Shown here piece by piece: positions 1 through 9,900 of a stretch of DNA of 64,000 nt. The stretch is from Chitinophaga sp. HK235 (GTDB taxonomy: Bacteria; Bacteroidota; Bacteroidia; Chitinophagales; Chitinophagaceae), in NCBI RefSeq assembly GCF_018255755.1, contig NZ_CP073766.1:1302001-1366000 (forward strand), read 5' to 3'. Under the pieces are notes generated by a model. The model made no database searches. It was not told the origin of the DNA and was given only the letters and a program-made list of their open reading frames with translations. Made by a program: the position numbers and the translations under genes. Position 1 is the first letter of the stretch. Every line of letters starts with the position of its first letter.

Positions 1-1415
1 GGATCAAAACCTTCTTTCAGCAAATAAGCAGCCCAGGTACCCAGTGTTTTCCAATGTGCTTTGGCATAGCTGGCATTGCCTTCTGCTACAGCAATGGCGC
101 CGGCCAGAATCAGCATATTGCCGGATTCTTCCACCGGCATATCTTCTCCATACACCTGCCCGTTGGCATGCGGGTACGTACCCAGGTCATGCGCTGCAAA
201 TGGTTGCATAAACCGTCCGCTTTCTGAATACTGAAAGATGCCCGTCATCATACCTTTGAGCAGATCAGGGTTATACAACAGGAACAACGGTGCAGACGGA
301 TATGTTACATCCACGGTATTAATACAACCATTACTGAAATTTTCCTTTGAGAGAAACAACAGCTCTCCGGCAGGACCTCTTACCAGTTTATGAGCTGATA
401 CACTCTGCCGGTAAGCCAGTTCACACAGCGCAGCATACTGCTCACCGCCGGCTGCCACGGCATCATCATGCAGTTCTTTATTGAACGCTTCGCAGCGTTG
501 CAGCACCGTAGCATATTCTTTCCATGCTGCATTCAGCTCCCCTTCTATCGTTTTGGCAGGCGAATTTTTCCACCATGCTTTAAGGTTAGTATTAAAATAC
601 TGAATAGCATAAAGGTCATCATACCCCAGCAGAAACACCTGTTCCTTTGGCTCCGGCCCTACCATTCCCAGCGATACGATATTACTCAGCAGCTGCTGTT
701 TATCACCTTTCACCATTGCAGGCTGTTTCTTCACAAAAGACAGTATCGCATCTTCAGCGTTGCTGATGTACTGTATTGGCCGGGAAGCAGCCGGACAAGC
801 AACGTACATATATCCCCAGTCGATACGCAAATCATCTCCCTTTTTCTTCAACACAGGCTGTAACACAGTCCCAGCCTTCATCATAGAAAGCTGACCGGAA
901 ACATATCTTTTAGCAGTCACGGGTTGTGAAGGCCCGTTGACAGCAATATCGGTAGAGGCTCCGAAATACACTTCCACCGCATGTTTGGCATTGTCAGTGG
1001 CATTCACGCAGTAAGAAATATAAGATACCGGCCTTGACATCAGCATCAGGTCACGAATGAGCAAGGGCGAAGTAAAAGTGAGCGTGACAGCTGCCTTACC
1101 ACACTGGAACTGATAAACCGTCTGCGTTGTACGGATACTGACGGCTGTTTGACGAGCCGGCAGCACTCCGGTATCATCCAAACCATTGAGTGCCCCCAGT
1201 ACCCTGTAGGTGACACCATCCACTTTCACCAGGCCAACCAGGGCCTGCTCTTTACCAGTCCAATGTACGGTGGAAGCCTGATGAAGGGTATCAGTAGCAG
1301 ACCAGATACTGAAATAAGGGTCGTGGGTTACCAGCGGGTAAGCAGGCGCCTGTTGCTGAGCCACCGCCTGATACCACAGGCTCCCTAAGCATAATATTGC
1401 CAGGACTCTTTTCAT
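1..1415 (-). CDS. Glutaminase-family protein (DUF4964/DUF5127/DUF4965 type), 3' end cut off by window edge
   Basis: The frame opens at an ATG (1415-1413) and runs without a stop to the window edge, giving about 471 residues of a protein usually 800 or more long. A cleavable signal peptide (residues about 1-20, ending AVAQ) indicates export. It is followed by the segment YPLVTHDPYFSIWS, typical of the N-terminal DUF4964 region of secreted glutaminase A-like proteins, and by a beta-rich DUF5127-like part. The last visible part (MPVEESGNMLILAGAIA) belongs to the alpha-helical DUF4965 toroid. Known members include fungal GtaA-type glutaminases, but most bacterial homologues are uncharacterised, so the substrate is uncertain. 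No close upstream gene on the same strand; the next minus gene stops 300 bases away. Confidence 0.8.
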   Translation of the reverse strand, partial: MKRVLAILCLGSLWYQAVAQQQAPAYPLVTHDPYFSIWSATDTLHQASTVHWTGKEQALVGLVKVDGVTYRVLGALNGLDDTGVLPARQTAVSIRTTQTVYQFQCGKAAVTLTFTSPLLIRDLMLMSRPVSYISYCVNATDNAKHAVEVYFGASTDIAVNGPSQPVTAKRYVSGQLSMMKAGTVLQPVLKKKGDDLRIDWGYMYVACPAASRPIQYISNAEDAILSFVKKQPAMVKGDKQQLLSNIVSLGMVGPEPKEQVFLLGYDDLYAIQYFNTNLKAWWKNSPAKTIEGELNAAWKEYATVLQRCEAFNKELHDDAVAAGGEQYAALCELAYRQSVSAHKLVRGPAGELLFLSKENFSNGCINTVDVTYPSAPLFLLYNPDLLKGMMTGIFQYSESGRFMQPFAAHDLGTYPHANGQVYGEDMPVEESGNMLILAGAIAVAEGNASYAKAHWKTLGTWAAYLLKEGFD

Positions 1416-1714
1416 AACGTGAATTTTAAGCGTATTTTATACGGTTATGAAAACTAGTAACTTTTATAGGATTATTTGAGAAAAATGATGAATGGTGTGT
1501 ACAAAAGAACAAAGGTGTGAAGCAATGACATGGCAGTGAGCGAACAAACAACAGAAATCTCTGCAGATAAACGCATAAAAAAACGCAGACCCTGCAAACG
1601 CCTTGGAGGCCCTGAGAAGCCTTTTTAGTACGTTATTCGGATCTGCGCGTATCTTTAATAATCACTTTCTGATATTCAGGAGCGCAAATTTAAACAATTA
1701 AAATAGATTTTCAA
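1416..1714. other. Intergenic region upstream of the glutaminase-family gene
   Basis: About 300 bases without a convincing gene. It should hold the promoter of the minus-strand glutaminase-like gene, but no exact TAnnTTTG box is visible. An imperfect GC-rich stretch at about 1583-1627 (GCCT/AGGC elements next to a T-run) could form a weak terminator for the upstream membrane-protein gene. Confidence 0.4.
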
Positions 1715-3043
1715 CTAAAACCAGATAAACCACTGGGGTTGCCACCGGATGAGGCTGGCGATTGCCCATATGATAACCGCCAGACCCAGACTGCCCAATG
1801 CCTTGCGGTTTTTCCATGAATAACCCAGCAACACTGGTATCTCCCAATATTTAATGACTACATATACCAGCAGGCCATACAACCCAATCCAGTTGAGCAT
1901 TGGAATAGACAGCTGTCCACCGGCCAGCACGCAGGCACACAGCCATCCTACAGTGATCAGCTGCAGCCAGATAAAATTGCGTGTGCCACAGCGGGTCACT
2001 TCTTCTATCGACAGAAACAGCAGCAGGCACCCTACCACCACCGACAACGTAATCAGTACCGGCGGTTGTGCAGGCGGTAACACTACCAGCACCAGCCAAA
2101 CCAGCAGCGCAATGGCTGCATATACGGTCATACTTCTTTCCGACCTGTAGACTGTTATCGGAAAAGGCAGTAGCATCCGCACCAGTATCCGGTGCATATA
2201 AACCATCGGTGGCAGTGTAAACAATGCGATCTGCGCTGGCACAATCACCTCATAAGCATACCAGGGCTCAGGCAAACGAAACATCAGCCATACCACTGCC
2301 AGCGTGGTAGCCAGTGCAGGCAGCCCCACCTTCAGCATCGCCTCACCAGGCGGGCGCCGAAGATCCAGACAGTCTTTGATTTCGTTAAAATAATATTTGA
2401 TCAGGTAATGCCGGCTGAGAAGAGCCGTTAACTGTGCCCACAAAGTAAACAACGACACATGTATGATGATGGTCCGTAACACCAGGTCCGGTATTGCCGC
2501 GCCCCAGTAAATGCCGGCTATACTCAACAGCAGCATTTCCCAGGTTACCATCAACGGAGAAAAAAGCCGGTCAAACACCGGCCTTAACAGGCGGTACAGC
2601 CACCCGAAGATCTTATTCCAGTAGCGGCTCAGTAAGTGTATCAGCGAATAAGCAGCTATCAGTGCCGCCAGCCCTAACAGCATCCGGGAAGTGGTCAGCA
2701 CCCCCCTCAGCGCCTGCAGCCTTGAAGGTTTTTTAACCGTATAAACCAGTTCTGTATTATTCAGCAGTTCCCGGGCCAGTATGCCCGCATCGGCCTGCCC
2801 TATAACAGGCAGCTCCTGCCGGTGATGCTGCCAGAAACTATCGGCCACCGGCTGTCCCGCATAGGTTTGTAAAGTACCGTACTGATAAAGTAATTTCTTT
2901 TGAGAGGTAGAGAGGCCCGACAGGGTTTGAGCCAGTTGTAACTGTGATTTATGTGATGGGTCTGATGTTAACTGTGATGTTTGTGATGGGCCTGATGCTC
3001 CTGATGAACAAAGAAGGAACCAAAGAAGGGTTAAAAGATACAT
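1715..3043 (-). CDS. Polytopic membrane protein of unknown family
   Basis: 442 residues. The N-terminus (about 1-15) is a signal or first membrane segment. A soluble stretch with a Ser/Gln-rich linker follows (about 15-115), then about nine to ten hydrophobic helices to the C-terminus (IRWQPQWFIWF). I do not recognise a family; the soluble N-terminal domain ahead of a membrane bundle resembles a mechanosensitive-channel-like layout only loosely. Residues about 12-36 are encoded by two copies of the short dispersed repeat described at 2941-3007, so that part is probably repeat-derived rather than ancestral. It lies downstream of the GH20 gene but is separated from it by 209 bases containing two further repeat copies. 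Confidence 0.65.
   Translation of the reverse strand: MYLLTLLWFLLCSSGASGPSQTSQLTSDPSHKSQLQLAQTLSGLSTSQKKLLYQYGTLQTYAGQPVADSFWQHHRQELPVIGQADAGILARELLNNTELVYTVKKPSRLQALRGVLTTSRMLLGLAALIAAYSLIHLLSRYWNKIFGWLYRLLRPVFDRLFSPLMVTWEMLLLSIAGIYWGAAIPDLVLRTIIIHVSLFTLWAQLTALLSRHYLIKYYFNEIKDCLDLRRPPGEAMLKVGLPALATTLAVVWLMFRLPEPWYAYEVIVPAQIALFTLPPMVYMHRILVRMLLPFPITVYRSERSMTVYAAIALLVWLVLVVLPPAQPPVLITLSVVVGCLLLFLSIEEVTRCGTRNFIWLQLITVGWLCACVLAGGQLSIPMLNWIGLYGLLVYVVIKYWEIPVLLGYSWKNRKALGSLGLAVIIWAIASLIRWQPQWFIWF
2941..3007. repeat. Two tandem copies of a TGTGAT-rich dispersed repeat
   Basis: On the plus strand, 2941-2967 and 2970-3005 read as variants of one unit: an ACTGTGAT start, a TGTGATGGG centre and a CTGATG end. 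The second copy is completed by CTCCTGATG. They lie inside the 5' end of the membrane-protein gene and are read through in frame on the minus strand. Confidence 0.7.
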
Positions 3044-3050
3044 TCAACGG

Positions 3051-3082
3051 TGATTTATGTGATGATACTGATTCTCCTGATA
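3051..3082 (+). repeat. Dispersed repeat copy, inverted relative to 3228-3259
   Basis: A 32-base unit with the core TGTGATGATACTGATTCTCC. It matches the reverse complement of 3228-3259 at 29 of 32 positions, so the two copies form a widely spaced inverted repeat around a 145-base spacer. Confidence 0.75.
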
Positions 3083-3227
3083 AACGGAAATAAAGCCGGA
3101 TTGGGAATCAGAAAGAGCCACCGGAATATAGGCGGCTCTTTATCATCATGCAAAGTAAAATATAAAATGCAATTTTTTGTCTTTCTTCGCTCCTTTCTTC
3201 ACTTCCATCTTTGCTCTCTTCTCCGCT

Positions 3228-3259
3228 TATCAGGAGCATCAGTATCATCACACTAATCA
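3228..3259 (-). repeat. Dispersed repeat copy overlapping the hexosaminidase stop codon
   Basis: Fourth copy of the unit, in inverse orientation. The TAG stop of the GH20 gene (3255-3253) and its last codons (NCNCD) fall in or next to this repeat, so insertion or spread of the repeat seems to have supplied the gene's end. Confidence 0.75.
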
Positions 3260-5565
3260 CAGTTACAGTTTAAGTCGCGGTCCTCTATGGCTTTCAGTTT
3301 TCCGCCGTTGACACTGTATTCCAGCTTAAGCGTGTATCCGCCGCCGCCTTCCACAAAATCCACTTTCAGCGGATGCCAGCCTTTTTCCAGGGCTATCTGG
3401 CCGCTCTTTTGCAGCGGGGCATGCCAGCCGTCGTTGTTGACTACTTCCTTACCACCGATATAAAGTCTGCCACCATCATCGCAGGTGAGGAAAAAACTGT
3501 AGATGGCTGTTTCAGGAACATAAACAAATCCCTGTAAACGGGCGCCGAAAGCAGCTCCATGCCCCAGCCCTTCGGGGATGATCACATTGGGTACCCGCAT
3601 AGTGCTGTCAGCAGTGGCTTTGATCTTAGTGGTGGTTCTGAAGGCACCTTTGAAATAATCCAGTCGCAGCCCCTGTTTGGTAGGATGGGTCGTTACTGGT
3701 TTGATATAGGATTCCTTGCGGTAGCGAAGTGTATAGATATCACCCCGGTTGCCTGCCGGACTGAAAGCCGCCAGCCTGATGGTTTGCGGCGTCGTGATGG
3801 ACAAAGATGCCGGCAGTATAGGTGATTGCATACCCGGGATGGAACCATCCGTAGTATAACGTATAGTCATTCCGGTTAAAGGTGCTTTTACCGCCAGGGT
3901 ACCCTGATCAACAAACACATTATCCTCTGTAAAACCGTCCAGGTCGGGCAGCCGGTAATGTACACCCAGCTGGTCCAGACGGGCATACTGTACGTTTAGC
4001 CGTTGGAGGTAGTTGTCATAGTCCTTTTTATGTGTCCACAATACCTCTGCCAGCGCGGTCATGCGGGGCATGAACATATAATCGGCCCTTTTTTCTGAAG
4101 GGATATATTCTGTCCAGATATTGGCCTGGGCGCCCATAATAGATTTGGCTTCCTCTGTAGTAAGACCTTTGGGCACCGGCTCAAAGTGATACACATTACC
4201 GATGGAGTTACGATCGGGGGTGGCATCAAAGTAAAGCGGATTGCCGGGAGTCATGATCACCTGGTTGCCATGGCGGGCAGCTTTTACAGGAGCATCCGGT
4301 ACCCAGGCGCGCCAGTACATCAGAATGGCAGTAGGACTGATACCGCCTTCCAGGATCTCATCCCAGCCGATGAGGACTTTCCCTTTGGAATGGAAAAACC
4401 GCTCCATTCTCTTCACAAAATAACTTTGCAGTTCCTCTACGCTTTTCAGGTTGTTGGCCTTCATCACTTCGGTGCAGGCCGGAGACGCAGCCCAGCTGGT
4501 TTTCTCCACTTCGTCGGCACCCAGGTGCAGGTATTTGGAAGGGAACAAGGTGGCTATCTCTGTGAAGACATCTTCCGCAAAACGGAAAGTGGTTTCGTTA
4601 CAAGGGCAGATGGGCGTGGAGAAATCCTTGCCCCATCCGGATTTACCATCGCAGGTGAGGAAGGGATAAGTACGAATGGCTGCCATCATATGACCCGGCA
4701 TATCAATTTCCGGGATGATTTCCACGTGGCGTGCAGCGGCATAGGCGATGATGTCCTTCATCTGGGCCTGTGTATAAAAGCCACCGTAAAGGGTTTTACC
4801 ATCCCGCTGAATGATATGTTCCTTGTCAATCTCCATATCGGGATTGTCTTTGGCCTTCTCCATACATACGGAGTCCTGGTTGTTAAACTCTCTCCAGGCG
4901 CCTTTTTCGGTGAGCAGTGGATATTTTTTGATCTCTATGCGCCAGCCCTGGTCGTCGGTAAGGTGGAGGTGCAGCTTATTCATTTTGTAGAGGGCCAGCA
5001 GATCGATGAATTTCTTCAGATAGCTGACAGAGAAAAAGTGGCGGGCCACATCGAGGTGCATGCCACGCCAGCCGTATACCGGATGATCATTGAGTTGCAT
5101 GGCCGGGATGCTCAGTACACGCAGACTGCCGGTACTGTGGCCTTCAATGGCAGACGGCATCAGCTGCCGTAATGTGGCAATGGCCCTGAAAAAGCCGGCC
5201 GGAGCTTTGGCACCGATCTGCAGCTGCTTTGGGCTCACTGTCATTGTGTAGTCTTCCTCTCCGGCGAGGGTAAGATCCTGTTTTAAAACGATTGCATTAC
5301 CGGAAGTATTAGCAGCAGTGGTTTTGAGGGTAGTTCCGATACCCTGGCGTACCAACGATTGCAGCTGCGCCACCTCATTGCTGAAAAGGCGGGCATTCGC
5401 GGGCAAGACCAGCCTGGTACTGCCGGTGATCGTAAACGATCCCTCCATCGGGACCAGCTGTTGCGGGTAGGGAACAATCGGATAACGTAGATCCTGTGCA
5501 TGGGCAGCAGTGCCAAGCCCCATGCCTAACGCCAGTGACAGCGTCAGTGCGAAAACTCTTCTCAT
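3253..5565 (-). CDS. Secreted beta-N-acetylhexosaminidase (GH20) with PA14 domain
   Basis: 770 residues. A signal peptide (about 1-23, ending AAHAQ) exports the protein. Then come a GH20b-like N-domain (about 25-160), the GH20 barrel (about 160-510), a chitobiase-type C-terminal sandwich (about 540-610) and a PA14-like domain (about 630-760, with DDGGRLYIGG). The catalytic Asp-Glu pair of the family is visible in HLGADEVEK at D351-E352, and the substrate-binding segment MHLDVARHFF is intact. It should remove terminal N-acetylhexosamine from chitin fragments or glycoconjugates by substrate-assisted retaining catalysis. It has no T9SS tail and probably acts in the periplasm or on the outer membrane. 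The last residues come from a dispersed repeat. Confidence 0.95.
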   Translation of the reverse strand: MRRVFALTLSLALGMGLGTAAHAQDLRYPIVPYPQQLVPMEGSFTITGSTRLVLPANARLFSNEVAQLQSLVRQGIGTTLKTTAANTSGNAIVLKQDLTLAGEEDYTMTVSPKQLQIGAKAPAGFFRAIATLRQLMPSAIEGHSTGSLRVLSIPAMQLNDHPVYGWRGMHLDVARHFFSVSYLKKFIDLLALYKMNKLHLHLTDDQGWRIEIKKYPLLTEKGAWREFNNQDSVCMEKAKDNPDMEIDKEHIIQRDGKTLYGGFYTQAQMKDIIAYAAARHVEIIPEIDMPGHMMAAIRTYPFLTCDGKSGWGKDFSTPICPCNETTFRFAEDVFTEIATLFPSKYLHLGADEVEKTSWAASPACTEVMKANNLKSVEELQSYFVKRMERFFHSKGKVLIGWDEILEGGISPTAILMYWRAWVPDAPVKAARHGNQVIMTPGNPLYFDATPDRNSIGNVYHFEPVPKGLTTEEAKSIMGAQANIWTEYIPSEKRADYMFMPRMTALAEVLWTHKKDYDNYLQRLNVQYARLDQLGVHYRLPDLDGFTEDNVFVDQGTLAVKAPLTGMTIRYTTDGSIPGMQSPILPASLSITTPQTIRLAAFSPAGNRGDIYTLRYRKESYIKPVTTHPTKQGLRLDYFKGAFRTTTKIKATADSTMRVPNVIIPEGLGHGAAFGARLQGFVYVPETAIYSFFLTCDDGGRLYIGGKEVVNNDGWHAPLQKSGQIALEKGWHPLKVDFVEGGGGYTLKLEYSVNGGKLKAIEDRDLNCNCD

Positions 5566-5660
5566 AAAATTTTCTTGTTATAGCATGATTTCCAACGAAG
5601 CAAACCTAACAAGAAAAGTATCGGCATCCTAATGGGATATTCCCATTTTCGGGTTTTATT

Positions 5661-6266
5661 TTAGACAAACTGCCCGATTTTCAGCCGCTCAAAGAACGCC
5701 TGCTCTCCTATTTCTCTTACTTCTCCCGGCTGCATATCTCCCAGTTCGATATCTTCTATAGACACCCGGATCAGCCGCTGGCAACGGTGATGGATGGCGC
5801 CCACCATTTTACGGACCTGATGATATTTACCTTCGGTGAGTGTGATAAGCAGCCAGGTATGGGGCGCTTTGTCTGGTGGCTCCGATGGGCGGGGCTGCAG
5901 TCCGGCTGGTTTGGCGACGATGACGGCACGGGTGGGCGCAGCCAGGTAATGCGTATCTTCCGCCACCAGGATGCGCACACCGGCCTGCAGACGCTGCAGG
6001 GTTTCCGGCAGCATATGCCCTTTGGCTCTTACCAGGTAGGTGCGTTCATGCGAACGCTCTCCTTCAAACAACAAACGGGTCACCTTCTGATTGGTCGTCA
6101 GCAGCAACAGTCCTTCCGAATGGTTGTCCAGCCGGCCGATGGCATGTGTTCCTTTGGGAAATTGAAAATCCAGGTCTCCCAGCAGATTTACCTTGTCCCT
6201 GTCGGGGCTGATAAACTGTGAGACCATTTTATACGGTTTGTAGACAAGAAAATAACGATGATCCAT
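5661..6266 (-). CDS. rRNA large subunit pseudouridine synthase (RsuA/RluE-like)
   Basis: 201 residues from the ATG at 6266; an in-frame ATG at 6290 would add eight residues that do not look like the family start. It lacks the S4 domain, as RluE does. The catalytic aspartate is in GRLDNHSEGLLLLT, and the C-terminal signature GKYHQVRKM is present. It isomerises a uridine in 23S rRNA (RluE acts on U2457 in E. coli), using the catalytic Asp on the target base. It lies directly behind the unknown gene ending at 6292 and is likely co-transcribed with it. RluE rather than RsuA is favoured by length and the missing S4 domain. Confidence 0.88.
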   Translation of the reverse strand: MDHRYFLVYKPYKMVSQFISPDRDKVNLLGDLDFQFPKGTHAIGRLDNHSEGLLLLTTNQKVTRLLFEGERSHERTYLVRAKGHMLPETLQRLQAGVRILVAEDTHYLAAPTRAVIVAKPAGLQPRPSEPPDKAPHTWLLITLTEGKYHQVRKMVGAIHHRCQRLIRVSIEDIELGDMQPGEVREIGEQAFFERLKIGQFV

Positions 6267-6291
6267 GATGCGGCTGCAAAATAGGTACATT

Positions 6292-6774
6292 TCAGCGGAA
6301 TTTCCACCAGGGCTTATTCCTAGGAAGTATTACACGGGGTAGTGCGGGGTTACCGGTATACAGCGGTTCGTTGGACAGCAGGCCTATCCATACCGGTGTA
6401 CCTACCTCGTGGAGCGGTTGTAAGGCAGTGGCCGCCACATAGGGCTGGGCAACGATAAAACGTTTATCCGTTACCTGGTCATACATAACAAAAACAAAGG
6501 CTTCTCCCTGTATCTGTTTGTTATCGCCGGTATACAATGCATCCTTTACGTATATGGCATACCGTGGGTTATTTTCACGGATACACTGATCAAACCATTC
6601 ATCTGCGGCAATAGTATTTCCTTCAGCATCCAGGACCGTCTGTTGAGAGGCGGTCACCAGCAGCAGCCGGGGTTCCAGCGGCGCTGCACTATTGTTTCTC
6701 AGGCCCACCACATACTTCAGCATAAAGGAAAAATGGTTCATCAGTTCGTTGGAAACATCCTGTAATCCATTCAT
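6292..6774 (-). CDS. Unknown cytoplasmic protein, 160 aa
   Basis: No signal peptide, membrane segment or motif that I recognise. The sequence alternates hydrophobic strands and turns (for example EAFVFVMYDQVTDKRFIVAQPYVA) and ends in a basic tail (NKPWWKFR), suggesting a small alpha/beta fold. It sits just upstream of the pseudouridine synthase, with only about 25 bases between its stop and the preferred start, so the two are probably one transcript. A long AT-rich hairpin separates it from the DUF4132 gene. Confidence 0.6.
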   Translation of the reverse strand: MNGLQDVSNELMNHFSFMLKYVVGLRNNSAAPLEPRLLLVTASQQTVLDAEGNTIAADEWFDQCIRENNPRYAIYVKDALYTGDNKQIQGEAFVFVMYDQVTDKRFIVAQPYVAATALQPLHEVGTPVWIGLLSNEPLYTGNPALPRVILPRNKPWWKFR

Positions 6775-6878
6775 GGTGGATCTGTATTAATTCGCTATTT
6801 AGGCTCAAAAACCAAACATACAGAATATTGCTGATAAAAAACGGATCATCAAGGGATTTAGAGATTTAGTTATTTATA

Positions 6879-6965
6879 GATTTAGGGATTTAGTTATTTA
6901 GATATTTAGGGATTTTAATAAAATATATAAATCCATAAATATCTAAATAACTAAATCCCTAAATC
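6879..6965. repeat. AT-rich 37-bp inverted repeat, intergenic
   Basis: Arms 6879-6915 and 6929-6965 are complementary at 36 of 37 positions around a 13-base loop. They are built from reiterated GATTTAGGGATTTAG-like words, and a related degenerate unit precedes them (6853-6878). Stop-proximal position after the DUF4132 gene means it may end that transcript, but the composition is that of an intergenic palindromic element rather than a GC-rich terminator. Confidence 0.8.
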
Positions 6966-6976
6966 AGAAAATCAAA

Positions 6977-9900
6977 TTATGCTATCTGTTCCAATACAGT
7001 AGGGTCCTGTATTTCGTGGTCCCTTGCCAGCAGCAGCACTTTGGATATCAGTTCTGCTGATTTCGGATCATCATCCACAAACGGGAGGAAAATACGGCCT
7101 CTATGCTGTGAATGTACCGGCAGGATAGAAAGGTATTTACCCGGCAACAGATGTACCACGGCACTGCCCAGGTGAACACTGTATTCACCCAGTTTTCCTT
7201 TGATGGTAGCATGACTGCCGGCCACCTTCACGTTGTTTAGTTTAAACAGGCGCAGGGTTTCTTCGAGCAGTACCCTTCTCATTTCAATGGAAGAATGGCT
7301 GGCTTCCGGATCTACCCCACCCACATGGGCCACACTGACAACCAGGTCCAGGTCACGCATCACTTCACTGAAGATCAGCGGGGATATGGTTTCAAAAGCA
7401 ATCGCTTTGTATGTTTTCAGATCATGGAAGACCACTGTTTCCAGCGTTGGGCTTTCCACGTCAGCGGGTGAGAACCAGTCGGCCATCGCGTATATTTTAG
7501 CCACAAAGCCGTTTTTATGAAACACTTTCTGCAGACCGTCTTCATAGTCAACTTTCCAACCCCTTGTTTTGAGCAAGGCCACCGTTTGTGTAGGTTGCAC
7601 CTGATGACCGGCATAACGACGGGATACCGACACCGCTTTCAGCTCATCTTCCAGTGGCACATACAGCTCACGGAATACCTGTTTGAACGGCTGCTGTACT
7701 TCTTTTTCAAAACAATAACGCTGGTAGTCGCTCCACACGCCTGCTTTATACAGGTCGCTGCTGTGCGCGATGCGAATGCCATCTGCGGCTGTTAACGGAA
7801 CCGTGTTTCCTTTAGTATCCACCAAAGCACCATTTTGATAGAAACCATGGGAGTTCTCTGTGATGAACACCAGCTTTTCCAGATGGCGGGCAATCACCGG
7901 ATGACCAAACAGTGTATTCAATTCGTCTGAAGTAAACACATCCCCCCGTACCATAGTGTCTTCCAGCGCTTTGCGGGAGCGGCGGAACTGTTCCCGCAGG
8001 GTCTTTTTGAACTCTGCCAGTTCCAGTACTTTTTTGTCATTCTTATATTTAGGCGGGATCGCTTTCAGTTGTTTATCTCCTTTGAAAGCCACTACATCTG
8101 CCTGTCCTTCTTCATCAATCACCAGTCCTATCAGCACATCATCGTACTGTACCTGTGTTTCCTTAGACAGAATGCCTTGTACCTGACGGGTTTCCATCGC
8201 CCATGTAAGCCGAACCGGATCTGCGTAGCCTGCGTTCCTGGCCAGGTTTTCCATGGCTATACGCAGTGCCAGCGACTCACTCGACTGTTTCTGTGCACCG
8301 AACTGTTTGCTTTCCTTTTTAAACATCTGGAGATATTCATAACGGGCAAGCACATCTTTTTCCGGATTAGTTTTGCTCAACGGGATAAGACCATAGAGAC
8401 GCAGATAGTCCTGGTCGCGTTTGTCCTTCACCTTCTGAGTTACCTCTTTGATCTTCAGCTCACCGGTTATAACGTCGGCGTATAAACGGGCACGGCGATG
8501 GGCATTACCATCACTGATATATTTGGCAGCCTCATATACGATAGCCCAGCGTTGTTTGCCGATTTCCTTATAGGCTTTCTGGAACCAGTCTTTATCTACG
8601 GCGCCGTCTTTGAAGTCCTGTAAGTCAACCGCAGAATACCGGGCAATCTCGCTTTCAGCTTCCGCATTTTGTTCATTGCCGGCAGATTTGGTATGAGCAT
8701 GCATCCACCAGATAGCGGAATCCAGGCCTTTCCAGCCGAGGTGCTGGCTCACGAACTTCTGCCACTGTGGCGCATATACGGCTGCTTCTATCAGTTGCTG
8801 TTCAGTGAGCTTTATTTTCTTCACCAGCTCATCAAACATTTCCTGTGTATCCTCCGGTAAGGGGAAACAACGTTTGAGCAACAGGCTGAAGACTTTCTGT
8901 TTGCTTAAAGGCTCTGAGCTATAGGAATAAATATAACCACGGTTAAGCGAGGTTTTGCCCAGCCCGGCCCATATCTCCGCGAAGCGTTTTACACCGTAAA
9001 TGGTCTCCAGCACCTGTACCATGCCGGTAACAGCTGTTGGAGAATCTCCCCGCTTCAGTTCTATGTCCAGGAAATGTTCCCTGATTTTTACAAACATCGC
9101 TTCCAGGAACGGATGTTCATCGAAATAGTGCTGTTCCTTTTTAAGTTTAGGTTTACGTACACCAGACAGGAAGCGGAGATTATCGGCAGCAATCAGTCCT
9201 CTGTATAATTCACTTTCCGGTATAATGCCTGCCTGAAATGCTTCTACGAATATGGACATCGGTGGCAGATATCTGTCTACCAGTTCCGGGAGCCCCGAAA
9301 ACTGCCGCCAGTTATAGAGATTCCAGCAATCTTCCAGCTGTTGGCCTTTCAGCCCGGTATTGGCAACTCCCTGCAGGAATCCATTCAATATGTTACTGCT
9401 TTGCCACCCCTGTTCACCATCGTATCTTTTTGTACAGCTTTGCAGGATCTCCGGTGTAAGGGCATTAAATATCTGTTTGCAGGCACCCAGAAGGAATGCA
9501 TTTTTTTCTTCGAATGGATGTATCAATGCCAGTGCACTGAGTATTTTCGGCAATGGATCTGAATGCCGATACCGGCTGGTCCCACTGATCTCTTCCGTCA
9601 TCAGTTCATCGTACACCGGCATATAATTTTTTAAGATCGATGCACCCAGTACCTTACCATCTAACAGCAGCAAGTTGACACAGATGAAAAGATCCCGCGG
9701 TGTCAGCCCGCCTTGCTGATACCAGGCTTCCCATACTTCCGGCAGTGGATACGAAGCATATTCTTCCTCCTTTGATGCAAACTTATGGCTGTACCCTTTT
9801 GCATTACGGAAGGTATTACCCAGCAATACGGTAACCATTGTATTATCGTAGTTTTCTACTTCATACTCATAACCGGCATGTTGCGTCAGCAACGCATTGA

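Noticed and set aside
1416..1714. Search for a promoter of the glutaminase-like gene
   Set aside because: No exact TAnnTTTG box was found, so none is claimed.
4186..5172. Long open frame on the plus strand inside the hexosaminidase gene
   Set aside because: It is a shadow of the GH20 gene, which has intact motifs and a signal peptide; the shadow shows no family resemblance.
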